DNA of 45,523 nt from Zygnema cylindricum (GCA_037447655.1 JBBHKE010003481.1:1-45523), one strand, 5' to 3'. Counted from the stretch's first letter, positions 1 through 10,778 are shown. Numbers and translations are program-made. Notes: generated by a model from the sequence alone, not told the origin.

Positions 1-116
1 ATGAGACTCAAAAGTATGACAAAGTCTATGATGCCATAAACTTAGATCTCTTCTTTCGGAACTTACAACATAGATTGAAATTACTGAACTCTGATCTTTC
101 TGTGGTCTAATCCATT

Positions 117-557
117 TTAACTTTGTAAACAATCAGTTACATAACCTTCTCCAAATTGATTCCATTCTCTTTCTTGGAAAACTATTCTTCCATTTTCAAA
201 TAAGGTTACTCCACCAACATTCTTTTGTATCTGAAGAACACTAACAAAGTTTACAACTCTATCAGGAAAATACAAAGTATTGTTCAAATTTTCTTTCTTT
301 ACAACAACTTGACCATTCACATTCTTAACAGGTAAATCTAATCTGACAGTTCACACTGTATCTATCGGGACAACATGTCCACAAGCAACCGTAATAGTCT
401 TAGGAACTGTAAGCTTTCTCAAATCTGTAAATAAACTAAGATCACTACAAACATGATGAGTTGCTCCTAATTGAACTTTCCAATCTTTATAACTTTTACT
501 CCCACATGCAAAATTTGCAGAATTGACTTCAACATTTCCATCTTCTCTCATCTTCAT
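117..557 (-). pseudogene. Copia-J protease region, broken
   Basis: This is a remnant of the aspartic protease of a Ty1/copia polyprotein, read leftwards. The segment 351-557 carries GATHHVCSDL, the usual context of the copia protease active site (normally DSGATHHM). The aspartate and serine are replaced (VQLGATHH), so the catalytic residue is lost. The segment 117-320 continues with YFPDRVVNFVSV, matching the usual 'VLYVPDLxxNLxSV' block that follows the active site, and then GVTLFENGRIVF. A frame break separates the two parts. It lies downstream (on the minus strand) of the gag remnant at 800-1800. Integrase and RT would lie beyond the left edge. Family assignment is firm; loss of function is clear. 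Confidence 0.8.
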
Positions 558-799
558 AAAAAAAGTTTAGAGACTTATCGCCTTGATTGTCATTAAAATG
601 TGAATGGTGCGTTCGATGTCCTCCTCCACGTGATTGTCTAAATCTTCCACCCCCTCATCTTTGTTGTCCACTTCAACCTCTTCCTCATTACGAGTAGAAA
701 GATGATCCTCCTCCATTTTGTTGAAAACACTGAGCACTAACATGTCTCCATTTCCGAAAAATATTGCATTGCTTTTCCTTATCTGGATAGTTAGTAGCC

Positions 800-1800
800 A
801 TTTGTCATTACTTATTACACTTATAACAAGTAACAAGAATTAAATCACCATCTTTATAACCTCTTTCAACACTTGAATACTGGAAATTGTTTCTACCCCC
901 TCTTGATCTAAACCTTCCTCTACCTCCACAACCACGTAGAGAATATATCTCAGACGTGTCAGTGAGGTTTACATTTAAATTTCCACTTTTTCCAAATCCT
1001 CTACTATCTTTCTCTTTACTCTTCTCTGCACCTTTAATAAAGTTAATAGCAAAATCAAAAGTAGGATCTTCTGTACATGTCATAACTTCTACTGTGATAT
1101 CAAACTTAGTTGGTAATCCATTTAGAAAGACAAATACATTTCCATCTTTAGGAGGAAACTACCTTGCGCTATTCAACTGCTCTATCAAAACATCAAATCT
1201 TTTTAGAGCATCATCAATGGACTCATTATTTTTCATCCTAAAGTGAATAAATTCATGAAATACATAATTAGACTTAGTTGCGAATCTTTTCTCGTACAAA
1301 TTTTGTACATGAGTCCAACAAGCATGAGCTGTATCATGAGTGAACATATGCTCATGAACTGAACTACTACTATTCTGAAGTAAAACACTCATAGCTGGCA
1401 TATCTTTAGTATCCCACTTTTTCCTTCCTATTGCATCTAATGGTCTTTTCTCTTCTCTTGTAAGTATTTTCCACAAATTTTCCACAATTTCTTTGGAGTA
1501 AAGGTTCCCAGAATATATCTCTTCCATAGAGGATAAATATTTCCATTTAACATAATAGTCATAGAACACACTTTATAATTTGACTCTTCATCTGAACTTG
1601 AGTCATCATCATCATCGTAAAAAAGTACCTCCATTTATCCCTTTTTGACTTTTTTCTTATAACTCGCATCATATGATTTGCAACCAAAGATAGGAGTTTT
1701 ACCAAAATATTGTCTTTCTCTTTCTGCCTTGAGAATTTCCTAAAGTTCCTCCATAGTCGCTAGATCAAACTGAATTGTGAGACTCTCATTCGCCATTAAT
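800..1800 (-). pseudogene. Copia-J gag, broken
   Basis: Remnant of a copia Gag (capsid-like, UBN2-type). A plausible start is the Met at 1796 (MANES, then IQFDLATMEEL), about 130 nt past the PBS at 1932-1943. A stop and a frame change follow near 1560-1750. The best preserved stretch, 1159-1569, reads HACWTHVQNLYEKRF, then SIDDALKRFDVLIEQLNSAR, both typical of copia Gag. The C-terminal part, 808-1083, is rich in Gly and Arg and ends in CYKCNK, the first half of a CCHC zinc knuckle, followed at once by a stop. The sequence is unlike the Copia-A and Copia-B gags in this window, so this is a separate family. Confidence 0.8.
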
Positions 1801-1931
1801 AACTTCTCTGATTCCCCATCTCGAAAACTTCGTTCAGTGTCTTCTTTATTTGCAGAGTATTCCTCTGCCAAAACTTATAAACTCTCAATTCTTAATCAAT
1901 TGGTAACTCAAATATGAGAGGAATAAACCTG

Positions 1932-1943
1932 GCTTTGATACCA
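1932..1943 (-). other. Primer binding site of Copia-J
   Basis: Read on the minus strand this is TGGTATCAAAGC. It is one base from the classic copia PBS TGGTATCAGAGC, which pairs with the 3' end of initiator tRNA-Met. It lies just upstream of the minus-strand gag. This is a different priming mode from the Copia-A and Copia-B elements, which use an internal tRNA half. Confidence 0.75.
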
Positions 1944-1945
1944 AT

Positions 1946-2043
1946 TGATAAGAATAAGAGTCAATCAGAAAGCGCTCACAATTACATAAATGTCTCAATG
2001 CGGAACCGAAGTTTAAATTATATCAAACATTATAACACATTGA
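1946..2043 (-). mobile_element. Copia-J 5' LTR, part interrupted by Copia-A
   Basis: The sequence starting TGATAAGAATAAG lies two bases from the PBS, where the minus-strand 5' LTR should end. It breaks off at 2043, where the Copia-A element begins. The ATTGA at 2039-2043 recurs at 16761-16765 after that element, so the rest of this LTR should resume at 16766. Its outer end was not found. Confidence 0.5.
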
Positions 2044-2147
2044 TGCAATTCTGAGACCTCCATTGGCCCTCAAAGTAAGCACCTCACACGAAGCCTCTAA
2101 GATAACCTTGATCTCTTTGAGTTCCAGCAAAAATAACAGCCACCATG

Positions 2148-2185
2148 GCAGACAAAAACTCTAACCGCAGACAAAAACTCTAACC
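2148..2185. repeat. 19-bp perfect tandem duplication in LTR
   Basis: The unit GCAGACAAAAACTCTAACC occurs at 2148-2166 and again at 2167-2185. The partner LTR at 15709 has a single copy. Confidence 0.95.
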
Positions 2186-2210
2186 ACCGCTAGCTCTGTG
2201 AAGGCAAGAA

Positions 2211-2322
2211 TCCCTTGAGTCGATAGAAAAAAGAATCTCTGAATTTGCTCCCCTGAGTAGTGATGACTCCCTTGAGTCAATAGCAAAAAGAATCTTTGAA
2301 TTTGCTCCCCTGAGTAGTGATG
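2211..2322. repeat. 57-bp tandem duplication in LTR
   Basis: A unit starting TCCCTTGAGTC and ending GAGTAGTGATG occurs at 2211-2267 and 2268-2322 with a few substitutions. Other Copia-A LTRs have one copy. Confidence 0.9.
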
Positions 2323-2501
2323 TATGGAGGGTCAAAGTTGACCTTTTGTACAGAGGCTTTCTGAGAGAGAGGGTCATATCTACCAAATTTTTCTAATTCC
2401 TATCTCTCTCTAAAACTCTATCTACTAAAGTACGGCACCAATCAAAACAGTGTGTCGTACAGAAAGGTACAGGTGCTGGTGTACTTTCTATACGGCCATT
2501 G

Positions 2502-3476
2502 TGTTGTTTTTCGAAAGCTTTAAGTCTCAGCAAATTTATAGGACGGCGGAAAAATAGATCTATATGGACACGCGTTGTCACTTGAAGCACAGTGTAGGTT
2601 TTTGAATGGTACCGGCAACGCAGCTGCTACGCAGATGGAATAAGCGCAGCTGCATTTTTTTTTGATATGGTCAGTACGGACGAACGCAGCCTGCGACGCA
2701 ATGGGACATACGCAACTGCTGATATTTTGGTACAAGACAACGGAATTGCTACGGAACAAGACAAACGCAGCTGTGGCTGTTTTTGGTATGAGACAGCGTA
2801 GCTGCTACAAAGCCGCAAATATTTGAATGTGATCATGATTTGAACTGCGCTGCTACGGTTAATATTAATCGAGTCAACGGACGAGATTCATAAGAGAATA
2901 ATTAATTGACTCGCTAATAGATGTTTTGCAAACAGCCGGATGGACGTACCCAATCAATTGTCACTAAGCTAGGTGACAAGTATTTGAACAAATCACCTGT
3001 ATATGATCCTCAGTAATATTGATTGTACAGTGATAGATTAGTTCTAGCGTGACCAGAAGCACTTAGACCTTAGTGGCAGTTTAGTTCTTTTGGACGTATC
3101 TTTTAGAAATACTTGTATCGACGGTACAACACTATGTAGTAGGACGATTGAGTGAAGAGTATAAGACATAGGGCATAGAACATTTTATGTATCCAGACTT
3201 CTAGACTATGTAATCTGCAGACTGGTTTTGGGAATCTTCTGAGTTGCATATCTTAGTGTTTGTAGGATCAATTCAGCTGAAACTTTGAGAGTTGTTAGTT
3301 TTTGTAATATTGTTTCTGTGGTATAGTTTGAAGGAGTTTGTTTTATTGTGTCAGATTTGGTGAGCTGTAGAAAACAACTGTTTAATAAGATTATTGATAA
3401 GCTTCTGTGAGTGAGACTATGTCTACTTCCACTACTAGTGCTGATGCTTCATCTGCTCCAGTGGTCGTAGAATAAC
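2502..3476 (+). mobile_element. Copia-B 5' LTR
   Basis: About 975 bp, from TGTTGTTTTT to the base before the PBS. It is closely similar along its length to 10803-11780. Positions 2600-2870 hold many copies of a CGCAGCTGC/GCTGCTACG-type motif. An ATG at 3419 opens 18 codons (MSTSTTSADASSAPVVVE) that end in TAA but are in the same frame as the gag Met at 3482. The 3' LTR has no stop at that codon, so the LTR may once have encoded the Gag N-terminus. Confidence 0.85.
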
Positions 3477-3488
3477 GGGTTATGGGCC
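3477..3488 (+). other. Half-tRNA primer binding site of Copia-B
   Basis: GGGTTATGGGCC directly follows the LTR. It matches the PBS type of Drosophila copia, complementary to the anticodon region of initiator tRNA-Met (anticodon CAU). The ATG inside it (3482-3484) is in the gag frame. Confidence 0.8.
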
Positions 3489-4375
3489 TGTCATCAAGAA
3501 TTCTTATTTTCTCAGGAGAAAAATACGTGTATTGGGCGGATATGGTGGAAACACATTTCGAAAATATTAATCTTTTGGACATTTTGGATGGTTCACTGGC
3601 AGAATCAGATCCCTCTTGGTCAAAGAAAAATTAGCAAGCTCGGTCAATTTTGAAGTTCTGTATTTCAGAAGAATTGGTTATGTCATGGATAAAAATGAAA
3701 AAGGCGATCGATATCTAGAAATCTCTCAAGGATGATTTTGAAAAGGCTATATTCACGAAGAACTATTTTTGGCTGGACGAATTTGGGACTACAAATACAC
3801 GAGTGGCACAATGGCAGAATATTGTAATAAATTTTGAATACTAATAGATTCTCATGCTTGTGCAGGCGGAACTTTTCCTTAGTTTCAGCAGGCTGCTTTG
3901 CTAATGAGGGGTCTTCCTAATACTATGAGAGCAGGATCTGATAGGCTGAAACTAAAAGATAAAGCTAGCTGGACACTACAGTTAGCTATTAATTTGATAT
4001 TGGAAGAGGAAGCAGATTCTAAAATTCTTAATGGTGAAAAACAGATAGAGGCATTTAACACAGAATTTGACAAAAGAGGTCAGTTTAATCAGCAGAGAAA
4101 TCAGACAGTTTAATCCAAGAGGAAATAGACAATCTTTCAATGCTTGTTTTTATTGTAATAAAAAAGGTCATGGATATAAATTCTGTCCTAAGCTTAAGAA
4201 AGCCAATGAAACAAGTCTATATAGGCCTCGATGGCAGCAGAGCCAGTTTCATCAAGGCTTCACGGGATCATCACAACGAGGGAATGCATTATTCTCAGCG
4301 TCTTCGTCTCATCACGACGAGTCTCTTTCACTCTCTAACGAGGAGGATGATGATCTATTTGCTATGGCGGCAGTA
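3482..4375 (+). pseudogene. Copia-B gag, broken
   Basis: Gag of Copia-B. From the Met in the PBS it reads MGLSSRILIFSGEKYVYW, the usual N-terminal copia Gag block, then stops at TAG after about 50 codons. More stops and shifts follow up to 3890. From 3898 the frame is long again. The region from 4067 carries a CCHC zinc knuckle, CFYCNKKGHGYKFCP (C-X2-C-X4-H-X4-C), for binding the element RNA, followed by an acidic Ser-rich segment before the protease. The frame changes near 4070-4113. Similarity to Copia-A Gag is visible but modest. Confidence 0.8.
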
Positions 4376-4760
4376 ATGGAGGGCGCTAAAGACAGTGGAT
4401 GGATAATGGACACGGGAGCGTCGGCCCATATGTGCTGGAACAAGGCAGTTTTCAAAAATCTGAAATCAACACCAGAGAAAAATATCTACTATGCGTGTGG
4501 AATGAGTGTGCAAACGCGAGCTGTAGGTGATGTCTCCTTGCTAGTTGATGTAGAGGGCAAGGCAGTTGAGAGAACTCTTCATAATGTTCTTTATGTGCCA
4601 GATTTTAAGAAAAATTTGTTCTCTACTTCTTTAGTAGAGAGTAAAGGGTTTGAGGTCAATCTGAAACATGGCAGGCAAATTGTTAGCAAAAATGGGAAAA
4701 TTGCAGTTACGGAACAAGAGATGCCAGCAAAATGTATCGAATGGATATGCCCGATAATAA
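4376..4760 (+). pseudogene. Copia-B protease region
   Basis: Aspartic protease of the polyprotein, in the same open segment as the zinc knuckle (4067-4822). The active site GWIMDTGASAHMCW is intact (DTGAS). It is followed by YVPDFKKNLFS, the standard copia protease block. The domain looks complete; the break comes after it, near 4730-4800, where the integrase continues in another frame. It would cut the polyprotein if translated, but gag upstream is interrupted. Confidence 0.8.
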
Positions 4761-5640
4761 AGAAAATGATGTTTCGTATTCCGGTGCATTATCTTCAGAT
4801 GAGCTGTGGCATAAAAGGTTAGGCCATGTGAATTATGATAGTATGAAAAAGATGGTAAATTCTAGTAAAATAGAAGGAGTTACTTTGTCAAACCAGTCAC
4901 CTAAAACGTGTGATAGATGGGCACTAGGAAAAATACACAGATTACTGTTTCCTCAAGAGTCTAAACATAGGTCTACTGAACTTTTACAACTCATTCATTC
5001 TGATGTTTTCGGTCCTACAAAGGTACCATCTGCCGGGGGGATGAAATATATGGTTACGTTTTCAGATAATTTTTTGAGGTTTACTAAGGTCTACTTCATG
5101 AAAGAAAAAAGTGAAGTCTTCACTCATTTTCAACAGTACAAAGCCTGGGCAGAGAAACTACACGGTCTGCCAATCTTGGAGCTCAAATCGGACAATGGCG
5201 AGGAATATGCGTCAAAAGAGTTTGAAAACTTCTTACTCAAAGAAGGTATAAGTCACAAACTAACTGTTCGATACTCTTCGGAACAAATGGGGTCTCAGAA
5301 AGACTACATAGAACAATCACAGAAAGCTCTAGGTCAATGCTTGCGGATAAAAATATAGATCCGAAATTTTGGGCTAAAGCATTAAATTGTGCAATTTATA
5401 TCAAAAATAGGATAGGATCACAATCGGTAAAAACCACTCCTTACGAAATCTGGACAGGTGAAAAACCGGATGTCAGTCATTTCAAGGTGTTTGGTAGTAA
5501 AAGCTTCATTTTGGATATGTCAAATGATAGATGGAAAATGGAACCAAAGGGATTGCCGGGCATTTTGTTAGAATATGATGACCACTCTAAAGGTTATAGA
5601 GTCTTTCTTTTTGAAAGGTAGAAAATCATAGTAGCGAGGA
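4761..5640 (+). pseudogene. Copia-B integrase, broken
   Basis: Integrase of the polyprotein in two frames (4732-5358 and 5337-5621). The N-terminal zinc finger keeps both histidines (ELWHKRLGHVNYD), but the second cysteine of the CXXC pair is now Trp (CDRWALGK). The first catalytic Asp (IHSDVFGP) and second (KSDNGEEY) are present. The third, the Glu of the usual 'QNGVAER' block, is not recognisable (EQMGSQKDY). The C-terminal part (PKFWAKALNCAIYIKNR, then PYEIWTGEKPDVSHFKVFG) is typical of copia. Confidence 0.85.
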
Positions 5641-5964
5641 ACATCGTTGTCAAAGATGAACTAGACTCGATAGACTTATTTAAAATGACAGAGCAGCAGA
5701 AGCAACAAAAAATATAGGAATATGTCATTCTAGATAACGTCCATAATATTGTCACACAGATGAAAAATTCACCAGTGGTACCACCGGAGTTGGAACACAA
5801 TTGGGTTGCGCAACAAGTTCGTTTCAAAGCGCATCAAGAGCAGTCACTGCCTACGGATTGCAACCAGCGAAACAAGCGGAACGCACGGAATCCGACAATT
5901 TCAGCCTCCGAATTTCCGTGGGGAAGAAGATCCAGTAGCCGACTACAAGCAAGTTCTCACTTTG
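5641..5964 (+). pseudogene. Copia-B linker between integrase and RT
   Basis: Continues the integrase with KIIVARNIVVKDELDS and ends with ASEFPWGRRSSSRLQ, which matches the Copia-A block ASEFEGGRRSSKRLQ that precedes RT. It breaks off at 5964 against the gypsy LTR. The Copia-B RT is absent. Confidence 0.65.
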
Positions 5965-6459
5965 TGTAAAAGGGACAATAATAGTAAGCACCACAATCCA
6001 CCACGATGCACAGCGGAAAGCTCCAAGGATCTTCCCGTAGCAACAGCAGGCGCACACAACAATAACAGACAAGGTTGCGTTTTATTACTCAAGAGAGGAT
6101 TACAATATTTAGCGCTCGCTGCGAAGGTCTACTCAAAGAGTCTATCTCGTACTACGTCTGTCTCACTATTTAAACTAATTAACTGTTAGTCAACCCAATA
6201 CTTTACAAATGTACACGTGGACCTTCCCGGTTAACCGAGATCCATCCACAATATCCTTCCAGAACTATACAGTAAAATCTACATCCAGCGGCGTTGCTAT
6301 ACTGCTACGCTGCGTTGCTATGTTGCGCTACGTTATTATACTAAGGTGCTATGCTGCTATGTTGCGCTGATCTGGAATCGCAGCAGCGCTGCTGTGCAAC
6401 CGCAACTATAGTTGCCGAGTTTCTAGCCACTAAGTTCCTAACCTTGTAACCTTGTTACA
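5965..6459 (-). mobile_element. Gypsy 3' LTR
   Basis: On the minus strand it starts TGTAACAAGG and ends CCTTTTACA. The length is about 495 bp. It is preceded (minus strand) by a purine-rich tract CTTAGTGGGAGGTAC at 6460-6474. It contains a GCTGCG-rich block at 6280-6410, part of which recurs at 30765-30815. Only one LTR copy is in the window, so the outer end (5963 or 5965) is not certain. Confidence 0.65.
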
Positions 6460-6503
6460 GTACCTCCCACTAAGGATTCAGCGTCCCGCTGAACTTTATT
6501 TCC

Positions 6504-8330
6504 TTAGGGAAATTGTAATTTCCGGATCATGCCTTGTATCTCCTCCCGGTACTCCTCGAATTCTTGTCGTAGGGTGTCAAGTTGGTGTTGGAGCTGCTCA
6601 CAACGAGACTCCAGCAGCGCAATATGGTGGTCCGCTATTGCCAAGCGTCTCCGAGTGATTCGCTGCCGAACCCGGTCCTCCCCTTCCTCTGGTGCCTCCG
6701 CTGGTGCCTCGGGTTGCAGCAGAATGGTTGCTGTCGCAGGTTCTTCTAGTGTCGGAGACAGGGAAGCTACGGTATCGCAGCGTCCAACACTTATAAAACT
6801 GCGCTGCTGCGGCGAAACCGAGGGTTCGTTGTCACCAATGTGGTGAAACACAATTGCGTCGTTGCGCTTTCTTGTCAGCGCAGCGGTGTCGCTACGTTCC
6901 TCTGATGGTGCCGTATCCATGTTGCGCTGCGGTGGTTGCGCCGCTGTATCGCCGAAGTGAGGTAACATCGTCGCTGCGTTTCTTCGCGGCGTCCCTAGTA
7001 TAATTGCGATGGTTGCGTCACTGCGGTTCGTTCCTTTCCCCCGGCCCCTGCGATTGCCCCACCGGTGAAGTTCAGTGTCCTCACTCTTCTGAAACCGACG
7101 TAGCAACCCACGAGAATGCACATCCTCCTCATTCACCCAAGAGTCGTCCTCGGCGCCGTAGCCCTTCCAACGCACCAGATACTGGCTGGTGTTGGAATTC
7201 CGAGAGCGGCGCGATTGAAGTATCTCCTCCACCTCATACTTGTCCAAGGTACCGTGAACAAGGGGCAAAGGAGTATTCCGACGTCGATTAGGAAATAACG
7301 AATCAGGGTCCCTGAATGGTTTAGCCAGGGAAACATAGAAGACATTGTGGATATGCCACTATTTCGTAATATCTAACTTATAAGCCACCTCACCCACACG
7401 TGACAGAACTGTGAATGGGCGCTTGAATTTTGGTGCTAATTTCTTAGAGAGGGCACCCGGTAAAGAGAGGTTTGCCATATTAACGCGCACCTTATCACCC
7501 ACGCTTAAAACGATTTATTTTCGGTGAGAGTCGGCCTACGTTTTTTGACGATCCTTTGCCATCTCGAGCGCCTTCCTTGCCTTTTCCAGGTTCCTTTGCA
7601 ACATTTTGGCAAAATCCAGAGCTGCCGCCGTAGGGCTGTCTGCGACCAATAAGTTTTGTGGAAGAGTGGGCTGTCGTCTATTAAGAGAGAATGGCGTAGC
7701 ATTCATGGACGAGTGCACCGCATTGTTGTACGCCACCTCAATTGCTGTTAGATGGTTTACCCAATCCGTTTGGTGCACCGAAACATAAGCCCGCAACGCC
7801 TCTTCCAAAGTCCGATTCACTCTTTCAGTGTTACCATCCGTTTGAGGGTGGTAAGCTGTGGACATGGCCAACTGCGTTCCACACAACTCAAACAGACTTC
7901 TCCAAAAGTGACTCACAAATTTACGGTCCCGGTCGCTGACCATCCTCTTTGGGAGTCCGTGATGGCAGAATATCTCCCGAAAGAATAAGTCTGCCACATC
8001 TCTCGCTGTGGCTGTGGTTGTTGTGGGCAAGAAATGGGCCATCTTCGTCAGGTAATCTACGACGACGAAAATAGAGTCATAACCTTCTTTAGTTAACGGG
8101 AGAGCAAAGATGAAGTCCATTGAAATCGCCTCCAAATGAACAGATGGTATCGGAAGGGGTTGTAACACACCGTGGTGACCCGATTCTGATTTGTTTGTGT
8201 TACAAGAGTCACACGTCCGGACATACTCCGCAATGTCTCGAGTCATGTTTGGCCAATAATACGCTTCAGCGAAACGTGCGGTTGTTTTATCCCAGCCGAA
8301 GTGTCCATTGATCGGTTCATCATGACTTAA
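6504..8330 (-). pseudogene. Gypsy integrase with C-terminal chromodomain
   Basis: End of a chromovirus Pol, in one frame throughout, broken only by three stops (at 7536-7538, near 7518 and near 7355). In order: HHCC zinc finger (histidines in SHDEPINGH, cysteines in CDSCN); catalytic core with Asp in SMDFIFALP, Asp in VSDRDRKF and Glu in DGNTERVNR, so all three DDE residues are kept; a GPF-like module (RPFTVLSRVG); a chromodomain (YEVEEILQSRR, YLVRWKGYGAEDDSWVNEED). A long Pro-, Arg- and Thr-rich tail follows, ending in a coiled-coil-like segment (LLESRCEQLQHQLDTLRQEF). Chromodomains of this kind steer integration to marked chromatin. The tail is unusually long for a chromovirus. Confidence 0.85.
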
Positions 8331-8335
8331 TTTCT

Positions 8336-9809
8336 CGGAAGAGAAGATATAATTCTAGTGAAACACTTGGTAGTTATGGATGAAGGAAAATCCATAGATC
8401 CCTTTAAGTATTCTAAACCGGTCAGAATTAGAATTGAATCCGAAAGTGAGTTAGATTCAGATTCTACTAACCGAACTCCGGTTCAGCCTGACTTTTCAGA
8501 GAAAGAAGAAAAACTGACCAAGAGTGATCCTCTCTTGGAGTCACAACATCCTGTTCAAACCGAGGAAGAAAACAAAGAAAGACTGGAAATAGACGATGAA
8601 CGTCCGGAGATGGACTCCACGGATAGGGGAGAAGGCGAAGTTGTTTGGAGAAACCCAAGATTACCCTCCATTCCAGCATCGGAGTTTGAAGGAGGAAGGA
8701 GAAGCAGCAAGAGACTTCAAGAGAGACAAGTGAACAACAAGGTAACTAAGCTGTCACATTTGAGTGAACCTCAAACTTACTCGGATGTGGTTAATAGTCC
8801 GGAAAGTAGTAGATGGGTGACAGCTATTAATGATGAGATGGCTTCCATTATGGAAGCAAACACTTGGGAGTTGGTGGATTGTCCTCCGGATAGAAAACCA
8901 ATAGGATGCAAGTGGGTATTTAAGTTAAAGCTCGATCCAGATAACACTATCGAGCGATAGAAGGCCAGATTAGTGGCAAAGGGGTTCACACAGAAGGAGG
9001 AAATCGATTATGAGGAGACCTTTGCTCCGGTTGTTAGATTCCCCTCCATCCGGATTTTACTTAGTCTCGCGGCAGCGGAAGACATGGAAGTGCACCAGAT
9101 GGACATCAAAACTGCTTTCTTACACGGAGAATTGGAAGAAGAGATTTTCATGAGACAACCGGAAAGATTTGTGGAGAAAGGAGAAGAAAGCAAGGTGTGT
9201 AGATTGATAAAGTCCCTTTATGGACTTAAGCAAGCTCCTCGCCTGTGGAACAAAAAACTGGATGAGTTCTTGACGAATTTGGGATATATCCGGATAAGTT
9301 CGGATCATTCGATCTACTTATTTGAGGATGAGGAAGGTATAATTTGCATTGCCATATATGTTGATGATCTGCTTGTGTTAAGTAAATCAATGGTGAAAAT
9401 TAATAGATTGAAAAAGAATCTAAAGAGTAGATTTGAAATGAAAGATTTGGGGGAGGCAAAGTACATATTGGGAATTCAAATGGAGAGGGATAGAGAAAAG
9501 AAGATAATTAGACTAACTCAAAAGGAAGCAATTGGGAATATGCTTGAAAAATTTCAAATGGAAAAAGCAAATAGCTGAACAACTCCAATGGACTTAAAGA
9601 AGGGAAATGAGAGGAGCTCAGAAGAGGGAGTCTTGATTTTGGATGATGAGCTAGGACCTGAGGAGAGCAAGTTCATGCAAACTATTCCGTACAGACAGGT
9701 TGTCGGTAGTTTGATCTACTTTATGAACTGTACTCGTCCTGATATAGCTGCAGCTGTGGGAGTATTAAGTAGGAGGTTGAATGATCCTAGGAAAAAAGAT
9801 TGGGATTCT
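8336..9809 (+). pseudogene. Copia-A reverse transcriptase fragment
   Basis: Linker and RT of a Copia-A polyprotein, plus strand, beginning at REDIILVKHLVVMDEGKSID. The RT fingers and palm are well kept: WVFKLKLDPDNTIER, then KARLVAKGFTQKE, HQMDIKTAFLHGELEEE, SLYGLKQAPRLWN. The catalytic YVDD is intact (near 9356-9370), followed by FEMKDLGEAKYILGIQ. Two stops interrupt it: TAG at 8958 (where RYKAR is expected) and TGA at 9576. It ends in the RT/RNase H connection (NDPRKKDW) where an inverted LTR begins. This is the best preserved RT in the window. Confidence 0.9.
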
Positions 9810-10778
9810 TTAATTCTGTGACCTCCATTTGTACACATAATGTCCAGCTTATGTGAAGCCTCTAGGATAGTATATGCACTTTTGACTTTGACAATGAATA
9901 AGTCCCACCCTGGGACGCAAAATATCTGACCAACTACACCCCTGTGTAGCTTGGGCTCCCTTGAGTCCGCAGCAAAAAGAATCACTAAATTTGCTCACCT
10001 GAGCATTAAGTTATGGCTGACCAAAGTTGGTCTATAAATACAAGTGCACTCTGAGAGAGAGGCTGGAAAACTAAAAATATTCTAAGTCCTAAGCTACCTC
10101 TCTAAGCCTACTACTAAGGTACTTCGACCAATCATAAGACTGTAAAGTACAAGAAGGTACAGGTACCGCTGTACTTCTTATACGGCCATAGTACGGCATG
10201 GCCGTTCCGTTGACGCGTGTCAGTTCCGGAATCGTAGTTGCTCCTCCCGTGATATCTGCTACCCAACCATATGTTGCCACGTGTCATCCACCGACATCTG
10301 GTCCGCAAACCGTCAAACGGCTATTCCGGCATTCCGGCTCCACTGTGAGCCGTTCGATCAGATCTAAACATTTGATTTCGTCCGTCGAAAATTAAATGTT
10401 AATTCGTATATTTCGTGCGGTCCCGATTTCGTGCGGACCGGTATGTTTCCATGCATAAATCGTCCCGTAATTAGTTAAATGAAATGTCCGGCGCGGTATG
10501 GCATTAAATAAATATCGCGCCATATTCATTTATCGATTTCTTCAAGACTTACTGGATAAGGCGCTCGGCTAGTCCGTACGGTTATCATCCAGAGGTCACT
10601 GGATCAAGTCCTTCAAGTGGCAGTTATATTTTGCAGAAAAACTGTACCGGAAGATCTGCCTGTCTCCTTTAGCTGCAGCAGGCAGCCATGGCTGTCTGCA
10701 GGTCCTCAGTGACTGCGACAAGTATGAGGGCTGCAGTAAGTCCACAAGAAAGACTACAAAATACCTCTCTTTTCAACA
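9810..10778 (-). mobile_element. Copia-A-type LTR, subfamily A3, inverted
   Basis: Minus-orientation LTR, most like the one at 32192-34268 (shared TGTGACCTC, TTTGTACACA, GAAGCCTCTAGGATA and an end TTTCAACA). The left boundary is blurred (TTTAATTCTG instead of TTGCAATTCTG). It lies head-to-head with the Copia-A RT fragment, so it cannot be that fragment's own 3' LTR. It contains the tRNA-like module at 10551-10620. Confidence 0.7.
10551..10620 (+). other. tRNA-Arg-like module in A3 LTR
   Basis: It reads CTGGATAAGGCGC, later ATCCAGAGGTCAC and a B-box-like GGATCAAGTCC. The order and spacing follow the D arm, anticodon/variable region and T arm of a eukaryotic tRNA-Arg. It lies antisense to the LTR. 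No matched acceptor stem, so it is not a working tRNA gene. Confidence 0.55.

Larger units (their letters stand above)
2044..2501 (-). mobile_element. Copia-A 3' LTR of element D, part 1
   Basis: This matches the terminal part of the other Copia-A LTRs (15709-16090, 28420-28800 and others): shared blocks near GAGACCTCC, GAAGCCTCT, TTGCTCCCCTGAG and GGTCAAAGTTGACC. It stops in CATTG at 2497-2501 and resumes at 11786. It is about 76 bp longer than the same part of the partner LTR because of two tandem duplications (19 bp at 2148-2185 and 57 bp at 2211-2322). Confidence 0.85.
5965..8335 (-). mobile_element. Ty3/gypsy chromovirus, 3' half only
   Basis: Read on the minus strand this holds integrase, chromodomain, a purine tract and a 3' LTR, inserted in or joined to Copia-B. 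The right boundary cuts the element at the start of the integrase zinc finger, so gag, protease, RT, RNase H and the 5' LTR are missing. It is more GC-rich than its surroundings. No target duplication can be checked because the right end is lost. Confidence 0.85.

Noticed and set aside
6529-6846. Plus-strand frame opposite the gypsy tail
   Set aside because: Low-complexity Ser/Arg-rich image of the minus-strand chromodomain tail; no family match.
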